Source: Pseudomonadota bacterium
GTDB lineage: Bacteria > Pseudomonadota > Alphaproteobacteria > Caulobacterales > Aquidulcibacteraceae
Assembly (NCBI GenBank): GCA_023410295.1
Contig: JAEYPY010000261.1
Coordinates: forward strand, 1-10,602
Reading direction: 5' to 3'
DNA length: 10,602 bases
The notes beneath the pieces were generated by a model, which was not told the origin of the DNA, searched no databases, and worked only from the letters and a program-made list of their open reading frames with translations. Position numbers and translations under genes: made by a program. Positions within the stretch are counted from its first letter, which is position 1. The number at the start of each line of letters is the position of its first letter. Below are positions 6,191-10,602 of this stretch, piece by piece.

Positions 6191-6336
6191 CCGACATCCT
6201 AACCACCGCCGCCAATAGGCTCGCGCACACGTTGAACCGCCCGCAAGCACTGCATGCGCTCAACACGCACATGTGCGCGAACAGTGAACCTTCCCCGCGA
6301 GGGGAGAGGGGGCAGCGCCGTATCCTGATGATTTGA
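6187..6336 (+). pseudogene. 5' fragment of an enoyl-CoA hydratase/3-hydroxyisobutyryl-CoA hydrolase gene
   Basis: From ATG 6187 the frame reads MTDILTTAANRLAHTLNR, then PQALHALNTHMCA. This is the counterpart of MSSEVLTAASSGLARVTLNR, then PQALHALNTAMCA, at the start of the intact hydrolase gene at 8087. At the DNA level 6235-6279 and 8141-8185 agree at 39 of 45 positions by hand count. Homology stops near 6280 and the frame runs through a GC hairpin to a stop at 6334-6336, so only about 31 of 356 residues remain. The start overlaps the preceding stop (ATGA). This is a relic left by duplication, recombination or insertion. A 49-residue product could still be translated, but it would lack every catalytic motif. 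Confidence 0.75.
6290..6310 (+). repeat. Short GC hairpin resembling a dispersed intergenic element
   Basis: TTCCCC (6291-6296) pairs with GGGGAG (6301-6306), including one T-G pair, around a GCGA loop, followed by a further purine run (AGGGGG). Sequences of this CCCC-GCGA-GGGG style are common as dispersed intergenic repeats in high-GC proteobacteria. Only one copy is in the window, so the repeat status is inference. It marks the exact junction where the hydrolase fragment ends. Confidence 0.35.
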
Positions 6337-6355
6337 GCACTCGATCGCGCGCCAC

Positions 6356-7024
6356 ATGACTGAGGCAATCCTTGAGCGAGAAGGGCGGACGTGGTTTCGC
6401 CGCGCGCTCTCCGAAGTCGAACTGAGAACACTCGGCGCCGCCTGCGATATAGGCGACGCGCCCGGTCAGCGATTGCAGCTTGAGCCGCCCGAAAAACTGA
6501 ATGCACTCGCGAGCAAGCTAATGCCCGGCGCGCGTCCCGTCCGGGTGGTCGCCTTCAACAAGACTGAAGCCAACAACTGGACGCTGCCCTGGCACCAAGA
6601 TCGCGTCGTCGCCCTTCGCCAGCGCGTCGATACGCCAAGCTTCACCAACTGGACCAACAAAGCCGGCATTTGGCACGCCGAGCCGCCGATCGAATTGCTG
6701 GAGGGTATGCTGTTCGCCCGAATCCATCTCGATCCTGCGGACGCCGAGAACGGCTGCCTCCAGCTCGCGCTCGGCACCCATGCGCGAGGCAAGATCGCGG
6801 CCGCAGAGGCAGAAGGCATCGCCAACGCCGCGCCGATCGAAAACTGCATCGCCGAGCGGGGCGACGTGCTCTTCGCCAAGGCGCTCATCTTGCATCGCTC
6901 GGCGCCATCCCGCACCAGCGCCGGCCGCCACGCCATCCGCATCGACTATTGCGCCGATGATCTCCCATCCCCCCTCGAATGGGCCGCTGATCCCCGCGCT
7001 GTCCCAGTGAAAACAAAGCCATGA
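6356..7024 (+). CDS. Phytanoyl-CoA dioxygenase (PhyH) family protein
   Basis: This is a putative Fe(II)/2-oxoglutarate-dependent oxygenase of 222 residues. The substrate is unknown; PhyH relatives hydroxylate lipids, small metabolites and natural products. Seen: the iron-binding H-x-D as His80/Asp82 in LPWHQDRVV; the family segment ENGCLQLALGTHARG (131-145); GDVLFAKALILHRSAPS with the distal His180; and Arg191 in GRHAIRIDYC as the likely 2-oxoglutarate anchor. All metal and co-substrate positions are therefore present and the enzyme should be active. It is shorter than typical PhyH proteins (about 250-300). No clear ribosome binding site precedes ATG 6356. The stop overlaps the start of the next gene (ATGA at 7021), suggesting coupling with the small membrane proteins. 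Despite the name it has no link to PhyR. Confidence 0.85.
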   Translation: MTEAILEREGRTWFRRALSEVELRTLGAACDIGDAPGQRLQLEPPEKLNALASKLMPGARPVRVVAFNKTEANNWTLPWHQDRVVALRQRVDTPSFTNWTNKAGIWHAEPPIELLEGMLFARIHLDPADAENGCLQLALGTHARGKIAAAEAEGIANAAPIENCIAERGDVLFAKALILHRSAPSRTSAGRHAIRIDYCADDLPSPLEWAADPRAVPVKTKP

Positions 7025-7320
7025 ACATCCTCGTTCTCATCTTCATCACCGGCATCGTCCTGAGCGCGATTGCGGCGCCGGTGGTGTTCGCGCTGCGCCG
7101 CCGCGCGCGCATGGCCGCCGCGCTTGCCGCTACCATCGGCTTCGGGGCCCAAGCGCTTTTCCTCGGCTACATTCAATCGGCGACGCTTTCGCCTGAGCAG
7201 GGCGCGCTCGCGCTCCTCGCCGGCATTCCCGGCATCGCCATCGCCACCTGCGCGCTCTCGCTACTCGTCATCAAGCGCCTCACCAGCCGTGCCGTAGCAC
7301 CTTCCGAGCCAGTGGCTTGA
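7021..7320 (+). CDS. Small three-helix membrane protein (first of three in a row)
   Basis: I do not recognise the family. The 99 residues contain three probable membrane helices (about 3-24, 31-52 and 63-86), starting MNILVLIFITGIVLSAIAAP. A basic loop RRRAR (26-30) follows the first helix, so that loop probably faces the cytoplasm. The ATG overlaps the stop of the dioxygenase gene, so the two are likely co-translated. The segment AAPVVFALRRRARMAAAL resembles the same region in the two following membrane proteins, hinting at a shared origin. The C-terminal tail (SRAVAPSEPVA) is hydrophilic. Function unknown. Confidence 0.7.
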   Translation: MNILVLIFITGIVLSAIAAPVVFALRRRARMAAALAATIGFGAQALFLGYIQSATLSPEQGALALLAGIPGIAIATCALSLLVIKRLTSRAVAPSEPVA

Positions 7321-7357
7321 TCGCGCGCGGGCCGGCGGTAGAGTTGGAGCGGGGAGA

Positions 7358-7373
7358 GGCGGCGCACGCCGCC
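7358..7373 (+). other. GC hairpin between a purine-rich site and the start of the next gene
   Basis: GGCGGC (7358-7363) pairs with GCCGCC (7368-7373) around a GCAC loop. A purine run GGGGAGAGG (7351-7359) that could act as a ribosome binding site lies directly upstream and overlaps the left arm. Folding would either hide this site or bring it nearer to the start at 7376 or 7385. Regulatory meaning is inference. Confidence 0.35.
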
Positions 7374-7384
7374 GAGTGAGCGCG

Positions 7385-7747
7385 ATGCCAAGCTGGTTAG
7401 ACGCCACCTATGCAGCCGCGACAATGCTGGTGTGGATGGTCGCCGCGATTATCGGTGCGCTCGCGCTCGTCATCGCCGTCGCCGCGCCGATCGTGCTGCC
7501 TCTCGCCAAGCGCCGCCCCCGCGCCGCGCTCCTGCATGCCATCATACTCGTATCCACGCCGTTCATGGCCTACTTTCCGCTTGCCTTCCTGCTCGTGCTT
7601 ATCTCCGGCGATCCGATGACGTCCATGCTGGCGCTCATGGCGGCGATGCTCGCGCTTTGCGCTGCATGGTTCTTCATCATAAAACGCTCTCACGACATGG
7701 CGCCTGTCGGCTGGGTCTGGATCAAGCGCATCCGCTTGCCGGGGTAA
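7385..7747 (+). CDS. Small three-helix membrane protein (second of three)
   Basis: Family not recognised. From ATG 7385 the protein has 120 residues; GTG 7376 in the same frame would add three. It starts MPSWLDATYAAATMLVWMV. Probable membrane helices lie at about 12-41, 48-74 and 79-99, followed by a basic tail (IIKRSHDM, then WIKRIRLPG). The loop KRRPR after a proline-containing helix end (APIVLPLAKRRPRAAL) matches the layout of the proteins before and after it. The gap to the preceding gene is 64 bases and includes a GC hairpin. The next gene starts within 8 bases of the stop, so these two are surely one transcript. Confidence 0.7.
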   Translation: MPSWLDATYAAATMLVWMVAAIIGALALVIAVAAPIVLPLAKRRPRAALLHAIILVSTPFMAYFPLAFLLVLISGDPMTSMLALMAAMLALCAAWFFIIKRSHDMAPVGWVWIKRIRLPG

Positions 7748-7754
7748 ATTGAGG

Positions 7755-8054
7755 ATGCTCGCCAGCTTGCTCGCCGTCCTGCCCTGGCTCACTGCGGCCA
7801 TGCCTGCGGCCTACGCTCTCGTCATGCGTCGGCCGCGCATGGCGATTTGGCTCCTCGTTGCCGGCGTCCTGGCGGTTGAAGTGCCAACGCGCTTGTTGCT
7901 GAGCGACGCCGAACAAGCGGCTGTTGGCGCGGATGTGCCGGGAGTGGTTGCACTGGCCGCCGCGCCATGGCTGTTCGCATTGGCGTACGCCGCTCTCGGA
8001 ACGATCGTCGCCGCATTCGCGGGCGCCCGCGGCACGCGCGAGCCGTCGGCTTGA
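7755..8054 (+). CDS. Small three-helix membrane protein (third of three)
   Basis: Family not recognised. From ATG 7755 there are 99 residues; a TTG at 7749 in frame would add two. ATG is preferred because GGGG (7741-7744) then has a normal 10-base spacing. Helices are likely at about 3-22, 29-48 and 66-91, joined by the basic loop RRPR (MPAAYALVMRRPRMAIWL). The stretch LSDAEQAAVGADVPG between helices 2 and 3 is acidic and probably periplasmic. The last residues (ARGTREPSA) are polar. It is followed after 32 bases by the hydrolase gene, so transcription may continue into valine catabolism. Confidence 0.68.
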   Translation: MLASLLAVLPWLTAAMPAAYALVMRRPRMAIWLLVAGVLAVEVPTRLLLSDAEQAAVGADVPGVVALAAAPWLFALAYAALGTIVAAFAGARGTREPSA

Positions 8055-8086
8055 GCGCCCCTCCGTCTCGGCGCTAAAACGAGGGC

Positions 8087-9157
8087 ATGTCGTCCGAAGT
8101 CCTCACCGCCGCCTCGAGCGGCCTTGCCCGCGTCACGCTAAACCGCCCGCAAGCGCTGCACGCGCTCAACACCGCCATGTGCGCAGCGATGATCGAGGCG
8201 CTGGTGGCCTGGCGCGACGATCCCAGCATCAACGCCGTTCTGCTAGATCACGCCCCCGGCACACGCGGCTTCTGCGCCGGCGGCGACATTCGCATGCTGG
8301 CCGAGAGCGGGGCAGGCGATGGCAAAGAAGCGCGTGAGTTCTTCTTCACCGAGTATCGCCTCAATCATCTCCTCTTCCATTATCCGAAACCGATCGTCGC
8401 GCTGATCGACGGGGTCACAATGGGCGGCGGCGTTGGCATCTCGATGCCGGCGCGCTTCCGCATCGCCACCGAGAACACGACCTACGCCATGCCGGAAACA
8501 GGCATCGGCTTGTTTCCCGATGTCGGCGGCGGCTGGTATCTGCCGCGCAAGCCCGGCCAGATCGGCATGTGGCTGGCGCTCACCGGCGCGCGTCTCAAAG
8601 CCGCCGACTGCCTCATCGCCGGCATCGCCACGCACTACATGCCAACCGAAATCCTCGACGCCGCGCGCGCGCAAATCGCCGGCGCCGCGCAAACCCACGC
8701 CGCCGAACGCGCGCTCGAAAGCGGCCTCGAGGCCTTGAGCGAGTCCGCCGGCCGCCCGAAAGAACTGACGGCAGAAAACATCGAGCGCATCAACCGCATC
8801 TTCGCGCTTGACAGCGTCGAACAGATCTTCGCTGCGCTCGAAAGCGATCCAAGCGAGTGGGCCAAAGCGCAGCTCGCGACGCTCCGCACCAAATCGCCGC
8901 AAACGCTGAAGGTCACGTTCCGCCAGCTGCGCGAAGGCGTCAGCGCCATCAGCTTCGCCGACGAAATGGCGCGTGAATATCGCATCGCTTGCCGCGTGTC
9001 CGCCCGCCACGATTTCCAGGAAGGCGTCCGCGCCGTCGTCATCGACAAGGACAACAAACCGGCCTGGAACCCGGCTTCGCTCGACGCCGTCAGCGACGCG
9101 CTCATCGATGAAATCTTCGCCCCGCTCTCAGCGGGTGAGGAGTGGACGCCGCTTTAG
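8087..9157 (+). CDS. 3-hydroxyisobutyryl-CoA hydrolase (enoyl-CoA hydratase/isomerase family)
   Basis: The enzyme cleaves 3-hydroxyisobutyryl-CoA to 3-hydroxyisobutyrate and CoA, upstream of MmsB in valine degradation. The 356 residues fit the hydrolase-type ECH_2 family rather than simple enoyl-CoA hydratases of about 260. Seen: TLNRPQALHALN, the oxyanion-hole segment RGFCAGGDIRML, the second one GVTMGGGVGIS, and the catalytic PETGIGLFPDVGGG with its Glu and Asp. The C-terminal DKDNKPAWNP block is typical of HIBCH proteins. GAGGG (8081-8085) lies very close to the ATG. A broken copy of the 5' end occurs 1.9 kb upstream. An 11-bp hairpin follows the stop at once, and mmsB comes next on the same strand. 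Substrate choice is supported by mmsA and mmsB nearby. Confidence 0.92.
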   Translation: MSSEVLTAASSGLARVTLNRPQALHALNTAMCAAMIEALVAWRDDPSINAVLLDHAPGTRGFCAGGDIRMLAESGAGDGKEAREFFFTEYRLNHLLFHYPKPIVALIDGVTMGGGVGISMPARFRIATENTTYAMPETGIGLFPDVGGGWYLPRKPGQIGMWLALTGARLKAADCLIAGIATHYMPTEILDAARAQIAGAAQTHAAERALESGLEALSESAGRPKELTAENIERINRIFALDSVEQIFAALESDPSEWAKAQLATLRTKSPQTLKVTFRQLREGVSAISFADEMAREYRIACRVSARHDFQEGVRAVVIDKDNKPAWNPASLDAVSDALIDEIFAPLSAGEEWTPL

Positions 9158-9192
9158 CCGCTTCCCGGCTGCACGCGGCGTCCGGGAAGCGG
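9158..9192 (+). terminator. Perfect 11-bp inverted repeat right after the hydrolase stop
   Basis: CCGCTTCCCGG (9158-9168) is exactly complementary to CCGGGAAGCGG (9182-9192) across a 13-base loop, starting one base after the stop codon. No T-run follows, so full intrinsic termination is doubtful. It may protect the 3' end of the upstream message, weaken read-through into mmsB, or be a dispersed repeat. Confidence 0.5.
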
Positions 9193-9252
9193 GGAATGCT
9201 TGCCCCACCGCGCTCCAGCGCTAAGACACACCCCAACAAAGGAGCACTCCCC

Positions 9253-10134
9253 ATGCGCATCGCCTTCATCGGACTCGGCAACATGGGCTCGGGCATGGCG
9301 GCGAACCAGGCCAAGGCCGGCCGCGAGGTCGTCGCCTTCGATCTTTCCGCCGACGCCATGAAGCGCGCGCAAGAGCAGGGCATGACGCCCGCCGCCAGCG
9401 CCGCCGACGCGGTGAAGGACGCCAACGTCGTCATCACCATGCTCCCGGCCGGCGAGCACGTGCGCACCGTCTATGCCGACGCGATCCTCCTCAACGCGCC
9501 CAAAGACGCGATCCTGATCGATTGCTCGACCATCGACGTCGACAGCGCCCGCACCGTCGCGCGCGACGCCTCCATGCAAGGCTTCCGCGCCGCCGACGCG
9601 CCGGTCTCCGGCGGCACCGCGGCCGCGAGCGGCGGCACGCTCACCTTCATGGTCGGCTGCCGCGAGCAGGATTTCGCCGAGATCGAAGAGGCGTTGAAGC
9701 CGATGTCGAAAGCCACCATCCGCGCCGGCGATAGCGGCGCAGGGCAGGCGGCCAAGATCTGCAACAACATGCTGCTCGGCATTTCCATGATCGCCGTCAG
9801 CGAAGCTTTCGTGCTGGCGGAATCGCTCGGGCTTGAGCCGCAGAAATTTTACGACATCGCCAGCAAGGCCAGCGGCCAATGCTGGTCGCTCACCTCCTAC
9901 TGCCCCTGGCCCGGCCCCGTGTCCGCCGCGCCGTCGAACCGCGATTACGAAGGCGGCTTCGCCGCCGCCATGATGCTGAAGGACCTCCGCCTCGCGCAGC
10001 AAGCCGCCGACACCACCGGCGCGCCCACCCCGCTCGGCGGCGGCGCCAATGCGCTCTACGAAGAGCTGGTGGAGCGCGGCCACGGCGGCAAGGACTTCAG
10101 CTTCATCCTGCAAATGCTGCGCGGGCAAACTTGA
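9253..10134 (+). CDS. mmsB: 3-hydroxyisobutyrate dehydrogenase
   Basis: The enzyme oxidises 3-hydroxyisobutyrate to methylmalonate semialdehyde with NAD, feeding MmsA. The 293 residues are the normal length. Seen: the dinucleotide-binding GLGNMGSGMA (7-16), the substrate-binding DAPVSGGTAAASGG (115-128), and the catalytic Lys168 in GAGQAAKICNNMLLG. KDLRLAQQAA and a C-terminal GKDFSFILQMLRG are also present. ATG 9253 is chosen over the longer in-frame reading from 9142. AAAGGAG (9238-9244) lies 8 bases before it, the Rossmann fold begins at once, and the longer form would overlap the hydrolase gene and the hairpin. The gene ends 3 bases from the stop of the convergent response regulator, so no terminator fits between them. 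Confidence 0.96.
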   Translation: MRIAFIGLGNMGSGMAANQAKAGREVVAFDLSADAMKRAQEQGMTPAASAADAVKDANVVITMLPAGEHVRTVYADAILLNAPKDAILIDCSTIDVDSARTVARDASMQGFRAADAPVSGGTAAASGGTLTFMVGCREQDFAEIEEALKPMSKATIRAGDSGAGQAAKICNNMLLGISMIAVSEAFVLAESLGLEPQKFYDIASKASGQCWSLTSYCPWPGPVSAAPSNRDYEGGFAAAMMLKDLRLAQQAADTTGAPTPLGGGANALYEELVERGHGGKDFSFILQMLRGQT

Positions 10135-10137
10135 TCG

Positions 10138-10512
10138 CTATTCCCCCAACACCCGCTCGATCGCCGCCAGCACTTCGCGCGGGCTGACGGGCTTCACCAA
10201 CACCGCATCCGCGCCAGCGGCGCGCGCCTCGTCCGCAAAGCCCGCGTCGTCGCGCCCGCTGATCATGATCGCCCGCGCCCGCGAACTAGCGGCCCGTGCT
10301 GCACGCAGAAACGAGAGTCCATCCATCTCCGGCATGGTCTGATCGCAGAGCACCAGATCCGCATCCCGCGCCGCTAGCAGCGCCAGCGCCGCCGCACCGC
10401 TCGCCGCATCGCGCACTGCGCCAACGCCCGCGCGCTCCAGCATCTTGCGCAGCATCGCGCGCATGCCCTCGTGATCGTCCACGATCAGCACGTCGAGGTC
10501 TTGCGCCGCCAT
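10138..10512 (-). CDS. Single-domain response regulator (CheY-like receiver)
   Basis: This is a stand-alone receiver domain of 124 residues with no output domain. It is phosphorylated by an unknown kinase. Seen: the acidic pocket Asp12/Asp13 in IVDDHEGMRAM, the phospho-acceptor Asp57 in LVLCDQTMPEMDG, Ser85 in AIMISGRDD, and Lys107 in VLVKPVSP. All active-site residues are intact. Met at 10512 is chosen; a longer frame from 10560 would add 16 residues of non-family sequence (MLLPLCFYWARAHQAA). It lacks the P-F-A-T-G-[UY] motif that marks stress-linked SdrG/MrrA-type regulators, so the link to the PhyR system is not supported beyond being in the same window. It converges on mmsB with a 3-bp gap. 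Function unknown. Confidence 0.9.
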   Translation of the reverse strand: MAAQDLDVLIVDDHEGMRAMLRKMLERAGVGAVRDAASGAAALALLAARDADLVLCDQTMPEMDGLSFLRAARAASSRARAIMISGRDDAGFADEARAAGADAVLVKPVSPREVLAAIERVLGE

Positions 10513-10538
10513 CGCCGCTTGATGCGCGCGCGCCCAAT

Positions 10539-10561
10539 AAAAGCAAAGGGGCAAAAGCAAA
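10539..10561. repeat. Two AAAAGCAAA direct repeats, 14 bp apart
   Basis: AAAAGCAAA occurs at 10539-10547 and 10553-10561, upstream of the response regulator on the minus strand. The A-rich patch stands out in this GC-rich DNA. It could be part of a promoter or a binding site, but it may be chance. Confidence 0.3.
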
Positions 10562-10566
10562 CGGCC

Positions 10567-10600
10567 GGGGGGTTAGGGGCGGCCGCGGGGGGCGGTGGGG
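10567..10600 (+). other. G-run tail with G-quadruplex pattern at the window edge
   Basis: Four G-runs (10567-10572, 10576-10579, 10587-10592 and 10597-10600) are separated by 3-, 7- and 4-base loops, which fits a quadruplex pattern. The tail also contains GCGGCCGC (10579-10586). Its composition differs sharply from all other parts of the window. It may be genuine upstream DNA or a low-quality contig end. Confidence 0.4.
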
Positions 10601-10602
10601 TT

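Noticed and set aside
6187..6355. Insertion sequence or transposon end at the junction
   Set aside because: No transposase frame, terminal inverted repeats or short target duplication could be found around the fragment; only the homologous gene start is repeated.
8243..9010. Open frame of 255 codons on the minus strand
   Set aside because: It mirrors the hydrolase gene, which has clear catalytic motifs on the plus strand. No independent evidence supports the antisense frame.
9142..9252. Upstream start extending mmsB by 37 residues
   Set aside because: It would overlap the hydrolase gene and the hairpin and precede the Rossmann-fold start with unrelated sequence. ATG 9253 has AAAGGAG.
9154..10128. 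Open frame of 324 codons on the minus strand
   Set aside because: It is antisense to mmsB over its entire length, is rich in G, A, R, H and V without domain signals, and is explained by codon bias of the true gene.
10138..10512. Response regulator as the SdrG/MrrA-type partner of the PhyR system
   Set aside because: The diagnostic P-F-A-T-G-[UY] motif is missing; the corresponding region reads KPVSPREVL. Distance and different neighbours give no support.
1..10602. CRISPR array, tRNA, toxin-antitoxin or phage defence system
   Set aside because: I found no regularly spaced repeats, no tRNA-like cloverleaf arms and no recognisable nuclease, toxin or defence domain on either strand.

Overview
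The window reads as high-GC alphaproteobacterial DNA. The strongest evidence is a complete general stress response locus at the left end: phyR (5' part only, minus strand) diverging from nepR-ecfG. This partner-switching module is known only from Alphaproteobacteria. I cannot fix the genus; a Caulobacterales/Hyphomonadaceae-type organism is a guess from composition and gene content.

Region 1 (1-2914) is the stress-response core. phyR runs leftward off the window. nepR, ecfG and a membrane HisKA_2-type sensor kinase run rightward with overlapping start and stop codons (ATGA, GTGA), so they form one operon. The 192-bp divergent gap holds three exact EcfG-type promoter matches (GGAAC-N16-CGTT). 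One faces ecfG. Two face phyR, overlapping each other with an 8-bp offset. The kinase keeps its phospho-acceptor histidine but has lost the ATP-binding asparagines and the G1 glycine box. It is therefore a candidate PhyR phosphatase or pseudokinase rather than an ordinary kinase.

Region 2 (2915-4151) looks like the output of that sigma factor. An iron-type superoxide dismutase gene is flanked by two short genes for DUF1328/UPF0391 membrane proteins, and each small gene has its own exact EcfG promoter match. The sodB Shine-Dalgarno sequence can pair fully with a sequence just upstream.

Region 3 (4152-10134) is a valine-catabolism set. It contains methylmalonate-semialdehyde dehydrogenase (mmsA), 3-hydroxyisobutyryl-CoA hydrolase and 3-hydroxyisobutyrate dehydrogenase (mmsB), i.e. 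the steps from 3-hydroxyisobutyryl-CoA to propionyl-CoA. The set is interrupted between mmsA and the hydrolase by about 2.3 kb. That block holds a lower-GC unknown gene, a broken copy of the 5' end of the hydrolase gene, a phytanoyl-CoA dioxygenase family protein, and three consecutive unrecognised three-helix membrane proteins that share a P...RRxR loop motif.

Region 4 (10138-10602) holds a single-domain CheY-like response regulator on the minus strand, converging on mmsB with a 3-bp gap. It is followed by an odd G-run-rich tail at the window edge that could be real upstream DNA or a contig-end artefact.

I saw no tRNA, rRNA, CRISPR array, insertion sequence or complete mobile element. No stretch longer than 300 bp lacks a gene.
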